Below are positions 23,023 to 32,667 of a stretch of 64,000 nucleotides of DNA, piece by piece (position 1 is the first letter of the stretch; every line of letters starts with the position of its first letter). The stretch comes from Brachionus manjavacas (Eukaryota > Rotifera > Eurotatoria > Ploima > Brachionidae). The notes under the pieces are model-generated. The model had not been told where the DNA came from, did not search any database, and was given only the letters and a program-made list of their open reading frames with translations. The stretch covers positions 342,727-406,726 of the forward strand of contig JAHQIY010000037.1 in NCBI GenBank assembly GCA_019054805.1, written 5' to 3'. The position numbers and the translations under genes were made by a program.

Positions 23023-23386
23023 TGTTACGGTGTGAAAATAACCGTTTCAATTATTTAAATTAACCTTATCAATTTTCTCAACTTATCTAGATTTTATCTT
23101 TATGTTTTTATGAATCATTTATCATATGTCATAAATCTTTATGACCGATTTAATTCACAACTTATCTTTATTTAGATTCTTTATGATTAATGACCTTTTT
23201 AAGATACAACTACTGAATATAAATAGAAGTTGTAATTCTTAAAGAGGGGAGCTTTTTAACTTGTATTTTTCCTATTTACTTTAAAATAATAATAAACGTT
23301 TAATCAACACGATTTTGTTCTTTGTCTTCATTCTATCTCCTCTGAAGTTAATCGAAGGTATTCAGGCCAAATTCCCTAGACTAACA
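23023..23386 (+). repeat. 3' LTR of the Gypsy/Env element
   Basis: 364 bp and, as far as I can read, base-for-base the same as the 5' LTR. The AACC target duplication follows at 23387-23390. Confidence 0.95.
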
Positions 23387-23619
23387 AACCGATAATAATA
23401 TAAAAAATTTGCAAATATTGCAAATTCGTCTTTTAACTTAGCAATCTTGATCTTAAATTATAGCGTCATCACGTGATCTAAAAGCTAAATTTTAAATGGA
23501 AAGTTCATAAGCGAACCCAAACGAAATTCAACGTTGGAATTTTAAGAATTCAGTCAAACTAAATCTCAAAAAATTGGAGAAACCTGTTAGTCACAAAACA
23601 ATCTTTAAGCAACTCAAAT

Positions 23620-24176
23620 ATGTATTCAGAGACTCAGAATTTTAAAGAAATTACAGCAATTTACAATTTATCTTCGAACAAAATATGGATTATAAAGTTC
23701 CAACACGCCTTTACCGCTCTGAAAGTCTTTGAACGTTCAATCGAAATAAAAAGTGACTTCTTCAAGCTTGAAGATGCCAAAAAATTACCAGAGACAAGAA
23801 GGTACTCGATATTAAGATTTCACTTTCTCCCAGATGATTTCAACAAGGAATTACTCCGAGAATTTTTCGATGCTGTTAAAATCACTGGACTCAAAGTTGA
23901 ACAAATTTCAGAAGAAAGGTACAAAGATAGTCAATTTAAAAACGGTGTGAAACGAGTAAAAATTTCCTTCCCGAAAGAATCAGATCAGTTAGTTAGAAAT
24001 TTGACTGGTCCAACAGTTCTATACAGATTAAAGTGCGTAATTTCAATTGCTGGACAAAAACAAATTGCTTTTTTTGTAATGGTGAAGGTCACAACATTGC
24101 TAGATGTCCTGTTAAAAACCAAACTTGCGAAAACTGTAATCAAAAAGGACATTTAACACAGAAATGCTCTTAAGCT
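23620..24176 (+). pseudogene. LINE ORF1 (nucleic-acid-binding, CCHC), frameshifted
   Basis: Starts MYSETQNFKEITAIYN. The middle part, RYSILRFHFLPDDF followed by helices, resembles the RNA-binding region of LINE ORF1 proteins. At the T7 run near 24,069-24,075 the frame slips. In the shifted frame two clear zinc knuckles follow, CFFCNGEGHNIARC and CENCNQKGHLTQKC, both CX2CX4HX4C, and a stop at 24174-24176. The gene is therefore one base away from an intact knuckle domain. A second open stretch (24,273-24,560), rich in Ser, Lys and Gln, continues downstream. Confidence 0.75.
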
Positions 24177-24559
24177 GAGAGGCTAAAATCGATTGAACGA
24201 GCAAAAATCGACTATAGCGAACTAGCAATTCAGGAAGAAGAAGAAGAAACAATTCAAACAAAAACAAACATATTGGACATGATTAACAAAACTCCAGAGA
24301 TCCCAAATAGCGAGTCGACTAATGAAGAATCTCTATTGTTGTCACAGTCCAGTCAAAAAAGTATGCATACTCCAGTTCTTTCAGTTAATCTTAATAAAGA
24401 TTCTGATCAAAAAATATGCTCAAATTTGGAAAAATTAACGGACCAATCTTTAAAGTCATCAAAATACCTCTCTTCCAATGTTCAAACAAGTAAGCAAATC
24501 AAGCGCGTTTCAGACGATTCACAAACAGCAGAATCGAAAAAAAATAAAAGACCAAGCTA

Positions 24560-25271
24560 ATGACAAAGAAAACAGTGAACTTAATGACATATTTCAAGAC
24601 AATAAAATTGGACCGACTTCAAATGAAAACAACACCTATTTTATTCAATTTGCTCAATGAATTAAAGATAGATTTGAGTGAGGCAAATATTTATCTTATT
24701 TTTAAGAATTATCAGTTTGTAGCAAAACCACGCAACAAGTACGGAGGATGAGTAGCTATTTTAATTATGGAAGGAAAAAATAAAAAAAAATTATACTTGG
24801 GAAAGAATAATTAATTAGTTGTTTTTAGTCTTTATAACCCAACCAATGTTCTTCTGAACTTTGAGCTTTTTAAAACAATTAATAATAAATGTAAAAACTA
24901 CATTTTAGGTGGTGATCTAAACGCTAGAACAAAGCAAATAAGCTGCGTCGGGGAAAATGAAAATGGAATAATGCTGGAAAGAATAATTAATAAGCTAGAC
25001 TTTTCAGTAATCAATGATAAGCGCCCTACTTTCAATATTTTCAATAGTAATTACTTTGAAATTCTTGATCTTTTTTTAGTTTCAACTTCATTAATTGACA
25101 AAATTACCGACTTCAAAGTCTTAAATAGTCAAGACATGACTAGTGACCATTTCCCAATCGAAGCATCAATTTCTATGGGCTATCAATTTAAAAAATAAAT
25201 CTACAGCTAAAAAATTTAACTTTAAGAAAGCAAACTGGCAATTCTTAAACGAGATTTTAAATTTTCAAATA
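24560..25271 (+). pseudogene. LINE ORF2 AP-endonuclease domain, broken
   Basis: Pieces of an exonuclease-endonuclease-phosphatase fold appear in order but with stops: AKPRNKYGG (24,727-24,750), YNPTN (24,836), LGGDLNAR (24,907), a stretch with FSVINDKRPTFN (25,002) and the C-terminal motif MTSDHFPIEASIS (25,138). After 25,198 the frame shifts into the endonuclease-RT linker (KANWQFLNEIL), which breaks at 25,271 where the LTR element has inserted. Confidence 0.8.
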
Positions 25272-25587
25272 TGTTGTAACTCTTGTTATTGTTACAACAA
25301 TTGTCTCAACCAGTCTAGTTTAGAAACTGTTAAAATTAAAGCGATTTGCTGCAGTAATGCAAAGCAAATCGCAACTTAAATAGAACATGTTTTTGTTAAA
25401 AATAAAAAACATTATTATTATTATTAATTTTTCTCAAATTATTTTTTTCTTTTTTCTTTTTTTTGTGATTTTCCATTACTGGCTAGAAGTGGCCCTAATT
25501 ATTATTAAATAAAATATTAAAAGAAGAAAAACTCTTAATTGTTTAATTTCCTTACTAAACCCTTCATAGAGACTAAGGATTTTAACA
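25272..25587 (+). repeat. 5' LTR of the second LTR element
   Basis: 316 bp, TG...CA ends, with an internal poly-pyrimidine tract near 25,440-25,465 and several AATAAA hexamers. A TGGCGTCCCTAGGTGG starting at 25589 is the likely primer binding site; I could not assign the tRNA. Confidence 0.92.
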
Positions 25588-25806
25588 TTGGCGTCCCTAG
25601 GTGGATCTTTTCTTTTCTATGAATAAAGACTAAGATTCGAACACTTTCAAAATTTAATACTCGTGCTTCAGGTCAATTTTAGTAAAAGTTTATTAAAGTT
25701 GAACACGTGTATAATATTAATTACATTACAGTGATCAAGTTATTACTGTGCTCTATTTATCTTTTCTTCAATTAAGAATCTAAATTTCTACTTTTTCTTC
25801 AAAAAA

Positions 25807-25923
25807 ATGAAATTTCTTAAATTTATTGCTATTGCAATTTTTTTCTTAATTCCTTCGAAAAAACGGAAGCATTGTTCTACAGAAGACACGTTTCGATGTA
25901 TGAGCGTTTCGTATCCGCTTTAA
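25807..25923 (+). CDS. Short upstream ORF with a leader-like peptide
   Basis: 38 codons starting MKFLKFIAIAIFFLIPS, a basic-plus-hydrophobic stretch like a signal peptide, overlapping the start of gag in another frame. It is the first ATG ORF after the LTR. It could be a regulatory uORF or the original start of gag lost by a frameshift. Not recognised. Confidence 0.35.
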   Translation: MKFLKFIAIAIFFLIPSKKRKHCSTEDTFRCMSVSYPL

Positions 25924-27035
25924 TCCGGGTCTATACAGACTTATCAAACCTCGTTTTGGGTATTACTGATGTTGTAATGGTATCAATGTCAATCGAAACA
26001 ATTACAATAATCGCTTTATTACTCGTCTCGTATTTAATGTACAAGAGGTTCAAAAAAGGGAGGCATGTCACGCCGAATCCCAACAACGCACTTGCATCCG
26101 GGGTTAATGTTTTTAATTCCTTGCAATTCGATAACTCGAGCAGGATCAGTACCGTGCACGCTCAAAGTAGAGTACCTTATGTAACTGCAAGTATTTTGAA
26201 AAATCCAGAGATCTTCAAAAAAGGCATGGATGGTAAAATATGGATTACCGTGATGGAATCTTTTCTCAAAGAATTCGAAAAATCCGAATGGGTTCGAATT
26301 ACAATTAGCTACATAGACAATTCAATTCTAAAAAATTTCAATAATCTTGACGAATTATTGAGTAACCATGAGAATGGTTTTAATCGTTTCAAAGATCAAT
26401 TTATGTCGTATGTTACAGTGAACAAAGTTGATAAAGAAATTACAGTGAATTGGTTAACGTTTAGTGACTATAAACAAGGTTTAAATCAATCAATACGTGA
26501 CTTTGGCAACAATATTATCAAAATGGTACATTCATTGTTCCCAAATACAAGTGATTCAAATGACTGCGATAAATTGATGCAAGGAAGGTTTGTTGAAGGA
26601 CTCAACGACACTCGCCTACGAGAAGAAGCGAGGACTAAAATGCACAAAATGAAAAACTTAAATAAAGAAAAAGCGTTCACGATAAACGACTTAATAAATT
26701 ACACAGAGTGTAAACATGAAGGTTATGACAAACCTAATAAAAATCCAAACGCAGCTACAAGTGAGCGTTTAACCACAAGCGATAGTGACTTCGCAAAGCG
26801 TAATTTGAATAGCCAAAATCGAAGATTCACACCATCGGCTGAGTATCAAAGTCAACTTCGACCCTTTCCGAAGCCACCCCAAAATTATCAAAATCGCAAT
26901 AATGTAACTTTCAAACCAAATTTGACTCCTGAAATTCCAGTTGAAAGTAAACAAACAATTTTGACAAATGGACCGAATTCAAATTTAAAAAACAATTCCA
27001 ATCAAAACTACTTGATATTGTCTACGAATATTTAG
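25896..27035 (+). CDS. Gag-like protein with N-terminal membrane segment
   Basis: Opens at the ATG at 25896 (MYERFVSALIRVYTDL). Residues about 20-52 form a hydrophobic segment, VVMVSMSIETITIIALLLVS, followed by basic YKRFKKGR, so the protein may be membrane-anchored, unusual for Gag. The middle (about 26,210-26,700) is a capsid-like helical domain with WLTFSDYKQGLNQSIRDF and GRFVEGLNDTRLREEART, the pattern of Gypsy capsid proteins. The tail is rich in Asn, Pro and Gln. No zinc knuckle was found. The reading frame is cut near 27,005, where it joins integrase sequence in another frame, evidently the deletion junction. Confidence 0.75.
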   Translation: MYERFVSALIRVYTDLSNLVLGITDVVMVSMSIETITIIALLLVSYLMYKRFKKGRHVTPNPNNALASGVNVFNSLQFDNSSRISTVHAQSRVPYVTASILKNPEIFKKGMDGKIWITVMESFLKEFEKSEWVRITISYIDNSILKNFNNLDELLSNHENGFNRFKDQFMSYVTVNKVDKEITVNWLTFSDYKQGLNQSIRDFGNNIIKMVHSLFPNTSDSNDCDKLMQGRFVEGLNDTRLREEARTKMHKMKNLNKEKAFTINDLINYTECKHEGYDKPNKNPNAATSERLTTSDSDFAKRNLNSQNRRFTPSAEYQSQLRPFPKPPQNYQNRNNVTFKPNLTPEIPVESKQTILTNGPNSNLKNNSNQNYLILSTNI

Positions 27036-28258
27036 ACATCCGTCGCTTGAAAACGACACCGTTTCATCCACAATGTGATGGCCAAAGTGAACGTTCCATT
27101 CAAACTCTCAAAATGATGATTAAGAAATACATTGATGCAGAGCAAAACTCATGGGACCTAAACTTAAACGCCTATGCATTCGCATATAATACGTCGAAAC
27201 ACATGTCTACTCAACAAGTCCCATTTGAAATGATGTTTGGGCGAAAACCACGGATCCCAATTGATATCATTTCCCCTCAAAATACAGTACTTGAACGTGC
27301 TCCAATTTTGGAAAATTATAGAATTTTAAATAACCAACATGGCGAAGTTACTGTGCTCAAAGATGTCATGGACTCCTATGAAGCCAAACTCCCACAAATA
27401 GCATCTGACTATTTAAAAGAATTAAAAGAAAAGCTTAAAAATAGCTTTCAAATTGCTGAAACCAATCGTAATATTCGAATGGACAAAGCAAAAATCAATT
27501 TTGATCGTCAAATCAAAAAATTCGAGTATAAAGTCGGTGACATGGTTTTGTGTGACCACCCTGACTTGAAAAAGGGTCTATCTCAAGGCATTGCTCACAA
27601 GTACTATGGTCCTTTTGTAATCACTGGTGTGAATGAAAACAAGTGTGACTACTTGATAAAATTGGCCTCTAATCCTCGAGCTAAGACTAAACAAGTTCAC
27701 AAAAATAGGTTAAAAATGTACTTTCATTCCGGTCTGACCCTGCCAAAAATCAAGGAAGAAAAAGATGAAGAGCCAGTCCAGAAAAAGAGAGCCTATAAGA
27801 AAAATCCAAAAAATGCTCGATGGAAAAACGTTGATCAGACAACAAATAATCAAATTATCCTGAGTGGCGAATCGCAAAATGAGTCTGAGGATGAACTGTC
27901 TAATGATAGTGAGCCAGAAAAATCTCCAGTTAATACTGAAGAATCATCTAGTTACTCAAGTGGTGGCACATCTTCCAAAAAGACCATTATACAAAACAAA
28001 AGCACCAAGCGTAAAAGAAAGTACACAAAAAAACCGCTTGATCCGAAATGGTCCATTAAAAATGTATCGACAAGTGCACTCCAAAATACTAACGTAAATA
28101 ATGTACCGAATGTACAGATGGATAATCAACAAAGAGTAATGAATACTGGTGTGGATCAAACAAATAAAACAGACACAAATAAAGCTGTGAGTACTCCTAG
28201 ATTACCCCCACGCAGGTCATTAAGACCACGTAAACCACCAGATAGACTTAAATTTTAA
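27006..28258 (+). pseudogene. Integrase C-terminal part, truncated by deletion
   Basis: Begins inside the integrase core just before the third catalytic acidic residue: TTPFHPQCDGQSERSIQ carries the conserved Glu. Upstream core, zinc domain and all of RT are missing. Then follow the helix PFEMMFGRKPRIP, a GPY/F-type module with YYGPFVITGV and VHKNRLKMYF near 27,600-27,725, and a long charged Ser/Lys-rich tail ending PPRRSLRPRKPPDRLKF. The tail has repeated KKPLDPKW/KKNPKNARW-like blocks. The frame differs from that of gag, so any translation would need its own start. Confidence 0.8.
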
Positions 28259-28595
28259 TTAATTTTCTTGGCATTTAAATATTATTTATCAAGAATTTTT
28301 ATTTTTTGAACCATCTACGGTTTTTAATTTATTGTAAAAAATAAAACAAAAAGATAAAAATATCTTTTCTTGATTTCACATATATTTTCAAAACAATACT
28401 AGGCACTGTAGCCAACACGCTGAAAACTTGCTATTTTTTATTATTTTTTATAATTCTAAACCAAAACTTTACTAAATATCAATCAAAATTTTAATTCTGT
28501 ATTGTATTTTTTTTCTCTCTCTCTCTTTCAACATCATCAGTCTAACTATTGTATAAAAAAATTTTTTCTTTCAAGTTGCAGTTTTATATATAGCT

Positions 28596-28639
<44 letters not shown>

Positions 28640-29023
28640 CTGTTAAACACAACATATAATTGCAATACTTAAAAAGTAGTCAATACCAAACTATTTTATT
28701 CTAGTCACATAAATGAATGATTTAAATTTTGTTTAGTCATACCCCTCGTTCTACACTCTTATTTAAACGATTTTCTACTCTAAAAAAAGAAAAAAAAAAA
28801 AAAATCAACAATCTAGTTTGTAAAATATCATTCCTCTTTATACATGTAGTCTAATTGTCTAACCTCTAGTAATTCTAAAATTACAGTGTTTAAAAAAAAA
28901 AACTATATTCTCCTCTTTCACGTGTAAAAATTTTTAAAAGCATCTAAATTTTCTTTCTCCCCAAAAATTATTTTGTTCATTTATTCAAAAATAAAAAATA
29001 AAAAAAAATAATAATACTATAAA
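28259..29023. other. Noncoding stretch within the second LTR element
   Basis: AT-rich with simple repeats: a CT run near 28,513-28,528, an A run of about 40 bases (28,597-28,636) and a shorter one near 28,787-28,804. It could be an intron or leader for the ORF at 29,024. I see no coding sequence. Confidence 0.6.
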
Positions 29024-30076
29024 ATGGTTTTGGTCTATGACATATATGTTAGAAACATTGATCGTGTGGTTAAAGACCATCATCAATTATCACTCATATT
29101 AGCCGAACAAATTACAAAATGGGTTAGAGAACACAAACTCTACAATAAACTAGGCAAAGTAATAATTGTCAAAATTCCAGATACAGGTGACCCAGAGCTA
29201 TACGAGACCTTAAACACTTGTTATGGCTTTATACAATTTGAAAAGTATTGGAATCATTACTGGGCAGTACAAATGTTTAACAACAAATGGTTTAAAAGCA
29301 AAAGAATAAAAATGGTTGTAAACAAAAAACCGAGTAAGCTCGCCCAAATGAAAGGATCTGATCACACCAAAGTAAAAATCGACCAACATTCACACACAGA
29401 AAAGATCAACTACCTTGAACAAATTGGTTACAGTGAATTATTGGATGAAAAATTCAACAATGATCAAAGTCAAAGCAATAGTTCTGATGAAGAGTTTGAA
29501 GTGATTAATCGTGAAGATTTATATCAGAAGAGTTTGTACGAATCGTTTTACAATGAAAACTGGGACCTGTTATTCTGTGACAAAAACGACGACGAAAAGG
29601 AGCTAAATGAGTCAAGCGACGAAAGCGAATCAATTATATCCCAAGTTACAGTGATACATATAAAAGACCTTGAGGAGGGAGAGGAGGAGATGGTCCTCAG
29701 CTATGACGACCTAACTCAAGAACTTGAATACGAATCAAAAAAGCTAACTCAAGCCGATAATAAAGTTAAAGAACTCGAAGAGATATTGAAGATTGAATGT
29801 CAACAAAAAGATGATTTAAAACAAGAGGTCAAAAACTTAAAAGACAAAATGCAGCGAATGAAAACTATAATGGAAATAAATGAATCCAAATGCGTCGAAT
29901 ACAAATTCGTAATTTCAAAATTACAAGCAAAATTTGAAGAAATGACGGCGGAAAACAAACGTCTAGCTGGTGATAAAAGTATTCGAGGGACGTTTATAAA
30001 AAAAATGGTCATTCAAAATAGTCAAATTTTCAATAAATATGGAGAGTTATTGGTTGAAGTATTAAATGAAAAATAA
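29024..30076 (+). CDS. Accessory ORF: RRM-like domain plus coiled coil
   Basis: 350 codons, intact, between the integrase remnant and the 3' LTR. Residues 1-105 look like an RNA recognition motif: a first strand YDIYVRNID (RNP2-like), a long helix HHQLSLILAEQITKWVREH, strand KVIIVKIPD, then CYGFIQFE (RNP1-like) and helix YWNHYWAVQMFNNKWF, ending in strand KRIKMVVNKKP. The middle is acidic and Ser-rich. Residues about 225-325 are a strong coiled coil with heptads such as LEYESKKLTQADNKVKELEE. There is no leader or membrane segment, so it is not an Env. LINE ORF1 proteins also combine coiled coil and RRM, but in the opposite order. The assignment rests on pattern reading only. Confidence 0.65.
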   Translation: MVLVYDIYVRNIDRVVKDHHQLSLILAEQITKWVREHKLYNKLGKVIIVKIPDTGDPELYETLNTCYGFIQFEKYWNHYWAVQMFNNKWFKSKRIKMVVNKKPSKLAQMKGSDHTKVKIDQHSHTEKINYLEQIGYSELLDEKFNNDQSQSNSSDEEFEVINREDLYQKSLYESFYNENWDLLFCDKNDDEKELNESSDESESIISQVTVIHIKDLEEGEEEMVLSYDDLTQELEYESKKLTQADNKVKELEEILKIECQQKDDLKQEVKNLKDKMQRMKTIMEINESKCVEYKFVISKLQAKFEEMTAENKRLAGDKSIRGTFIKKMVIQNSQIFNKYGELLVEVLNEK

Positions 30077-30214
30077 GTTTACGGTGTTGTTTTTGTTTTC
30101 AAGTTACAGTAAATTTTTTTGGTTACAGTGTCGAATATTTGTTTGTTCAATTTAATCTAATTTTTTACTAATTTTTGTTACCGTGTTAATTTTCTCGGCA
30201 TAAGCCACTTAGTT

Positions 30215-30227
30215 TAAGGGGGAGATT
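30215..30227 (+). other. Polypurine tract of the second LTR element
   Basis: TAAGGGGGAGATT-type purine run immediately before the 3' LTR start at 30228. Confidence 0.75.
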
Positions 30228-30542
30228 TGTTGTAACTCTTGTTATTGTTACAACAATTGTCTCAACCAGTCTAGTTTAGAAACTGTTAAAATTAAAGCGA
30301 TTTGCTGCAGTAATGCAAAGCAAATCGCAACTTAAATAGAACATGTTTTTGTTAAAAATAAAAAACATTATTATTATTATTAATTTTTCTCAAATTATTT
30401 TTTTCTTTTTCTTTTTTTTGTGATTTTCCATTACTGGCTAGAAGTGGCCCTAATTATTATTAAATAAAATATTAAAAGAAGAAAAACTCTTAATTGTTTA
30501 ATTTCCTTACTAAACCCTTCATAGAGACTAAGGATTTTAACA
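30228..30542 (+). repeat. 3' LTR of the second LTR element
   Basis: 315 bp; the same as the 5' LTR apart from one fewer T in the poly-T/C tract. Followed by AATA, matching the AATA before the 5' LTR. Confidence 0.92.
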
Positions 30543-30948
30543 AATAGTTAATTTCACTGAAAGTCCCCTCACTATTGATCAACTAAATGATTAAATTACA
30601 GAAAAAATCATTTATGCATCACATAAAAGTATTCCTTACCTTTCTCAGAAAATCTACAAACCCAGTCTTCCCCCGGTTCACTGTGAATTTAATTAAAGAA
30701 CGTAGGAAAGTAAAAAGAAACTTCCAAAAAACTCGCTGTCAAAAGTTTAAGCAAAAATTTAATCAACTTACATTTGAGTTAAAGTCTCTTTAAAAAAATT
30801 CGTGAATCAAAATTGGTTTGATTTTATCGAGAAGATGGAAAAAACCCACTGACAAGTTGGACATGATTAAACTATTCTGGAAAAAAATAAATAAATTTAG
30901 ATCAAAAAAAGGATCAAATTTAATGATTGAATAAGAGCGATAAAAGTA
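30543..30948 (+). pseudogene. Continuation of the interrupted LINE (endonuclease-RT linker)
   Basis: Joining 25,271 to the base after the duplicated AATA keeps the linker reading frame for about 14 more codons (VNFTESPLTIDQLND), showing that the LTR element inserted here. The following 350 bp still has linker-like words in shifting frames (IYASHKSIPYLSQKIYKPS, KWFDFIEKMEKT) but many stops. No RT motif is reached. Confidence 0.65.
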
Positions 30949-31319
30949 AGACTATTACTACAAGTTCGGTGACCAGTCGATTTGATCATGTGTTGGTGAA
31001 TGAGAGCTTTGCCGAAAGGGTTAAGCAAGTGAATATACTGAGTGGACAAGATCATCAATTGAACACAAGTGACCATTCTGCTATTAAAATTTAACTAAAA
31101 CACATTTACATTAGTATTAATCAAAAACAAAGAGTGAAAAGTAAGGAAAAACTTACTCAAAGCATTGATTGGAATGACGTAATTAATCAAGAAGCATATG
31201 CTGATACGCTAATCAGTGGAATACCATGCTTTCTGCGGTCACAGTCGCTGACTCATTTAATTAATTTAATTAATCACTACTATGCTTTTAAAACCGGCCA
31301 CCAAGTTTTTATCTCATAA
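30949..31319 (+). pseudogene. Second LINE fragment: end of endonuclease and linker
   Basis: Reads SRFDHVLVNESFAERVKQV and then LNTSDHSAIKI, the C-terminal AP-endonuclease motif (SDHxxI), to about 31,096. After a stop, linker sequence IDWNDVINQEAYADTLISG runs to 31,319. It differs from the LINE upstream, so it is a separate copy or family. The part from 31,027 lies in the inverted repeat, so the linker appears again, reversed, at 36,617-36,802. Confidence 0.7.
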
Positions 31320-31826
31320 TAATTTTATTTTAATTCCTTTTTTATTTCTTTAATATATATCTTCTTAGTTTCTACTAATTTTTAGACTAATTATTTCTAA
31401 CGTATTTGCTCGAATTTACAGACATTTCGTTAAATAATCTTTTTAATGTTATAAGACCAAATCGTTAATTCTGAATACCCAAAAAACAAAAAAAAACATT
31501 CAATAAAAATAAAACCAAATACAAATCGCCTGGATCCACTTACTTAACTTATATTTTTAACTCTTTTATTCATATCATAGTACAATTTCCTCTCATACTT
31601 AACTTTGTCATGATTCTCTCTAGCATACTCAACTTGCTGTGATCGACACCCGCTCAATAAACAGTTCACTGTCTGTGGCAGTTTAGAGTTGTTTTGTCTG
31701 ATGAATAAACTAACAGCTGGAGCTACTATTGTTGAAGAGTATGGTGTACTCCTACATAATATTAAAAATGCATTTAACTCACTCCTCGAATCCGAACAAG
31801 TTAAATACTAGCGTTGAATTACCCTC
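31027..31826 (+). repeat. Left arm of an 800-bp inverted repeat
   Basis: Reverse complement of 36110-36909, with only a few base differences noticed (for example near 31,584-31,606). It contains the LINE endonuclease end and linker in one direction and, in the other, words like KVKYERKVYYDMNKRVKNI that resemble the end of a Gypsy integrase. The ends carry no convincing terminal motif or target duplication. Confidence 0.9.
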
Positions 31827-32660
31827 TTTAAATTATTGTTGAAATCTTTTATTTGAACATTAACTTGAGGCCATTCATTAAAATTTAAATTTTAATTAAG
31901 TAATTGAAAAATAACATAATTTAGACATAATTTTAAATTTAAAAAGTGATGCAATATTTAATTCAAATTTTTATTTACAAATTTTATCAAAAAATAATTT
32001 AAGGAACGGTTCAATTAAAATTTATTTAACTAAATAATTATCTCCTACTTGAAAAGCTAATTTTCATTTAAGTAGGAGACAGGATAGTAAGGTTAGGGTA
32101 CACTAAAAAGATCTTTTAGATTTACTCTATTTTTTTCTCTAAAACTAACTGCTACCTTTTAAAAACGTCATTTTTCTAATAGATACCAGTCATTTCTGCT
32201 TTTGTTACTCTTTTGAAAGGGGTTGATTTGGATATCACTCGCAAGGGTCGAACGGTCTTTCCGATTAGACCCTCATGAGTTAAGTCAGCGAGGCTAAGTT
32301 GTCAGATAGAAGACGGATAGTTAATGATGCTGACGAAGACTTCTGCCATCATTTCACAGTTATTTTCATAGTTAGTTTGAATACTATAACTGTGGTGGCA
32401 AAATAAAAGATTGGCAAAAGAGTTCTTTACACGTATACGCCTGAAAAAGGGTTCCCGTGGGACGGAAATCCAAAATAGATAAAATTGAAGCTGCAAGATG
32501 CCCATTCCAACTTTTACTAGATCTCTTGGCCATGTTATAGGCATTTTTCATAATGAACACTGTATCGGATAGTATGATTTAGAGTATGAATTTATATTTC
32601 TAGATTTTGGTATATTTATTCCATTATTTGCGTTAATTGCCTTAGAATTTATGTCCACTG
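31827..32660. other. Noncoding sequence left of the polycystin fragment
   Basis: AT-rich to about 32,220, with a short near-palindrome around 32,043-32,086 (CTACTTGAAAAGC and its partner TTAAGTAG). From 32,221 to 32,660 base composition becomes more balanced, as in the pseudogene that follows, so this may be part of the same captured piece. No readable protein was recognised. Confidence 0.45.
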
Positions 32661-32667
32661 GCAAAAT

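Larger units (their letters stand above)
15584..23386 (+). mobile_element. Full-length Ty3/Gypsy LTR retrotransposon with chromodomain and Env
   Basis: A 7.8-kb element bounded by 364-bp LTRs (15584-15947 and 23023-23386), each starting TGTTACGG and ending CTAACA. I found no difference between the two LTRs by reading them side by side, so insertion is recent. The flanks carry a 4-bp AACC duplication (15580-15583 and 23387-23390). Internal order is gag, CCHC knuckle, protease, reverse transcriptase, RNase H, integrase, chromodomain, Env-like glycoprotein. The only frame break seen is at 18485-18490. A decayed relative lies on the minus strand at 36,910-41,570. Confidence 0.95.
23391..25271 (+). 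mobile_element. Decayed non-LTR retrotransposon (LINE), 5' part
   Basis: Contains an ORF1 with two zinc knuckles and an ORF2 beginning with an AP-type endonuclease, the layout of Jockey/I/CR1-like LINEs. The sequence is interrupted at 25,271 by an LTR element and resumes at 30,543. No reverse transcriptase domain is visible in either part, so the element is truncated as well as mutated. The 5' boundary next to the Gypsy LTR is uncertain. Confidence 0.75.
25272..30542 (+). mobile_element. LTR retrotransposon lacking most of pol, with an extra ORF
   Basis: 5.27-kb element with 316- and 315-bp LTRs (25272-25587 and 30228-30542), each starting TGTTGTAAC and ending TTTTAACA. They differ by one T in a poly-T tract and otherwise look identical. 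The 4-bp AATA duplication flanks it (25268-25271 and 30543-30546). It carries gag, then abruptly the C-terminal part of an integrase, a 0.77-kb noncoding stretch, and a 350-codon ORF not typical of Gypsy elements. Protease, RT, RNase H and the first part of integrase are absent, so it would need a helper to move; the near-identical LTRs suggest that it did move recently. Confidence 0.92.
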
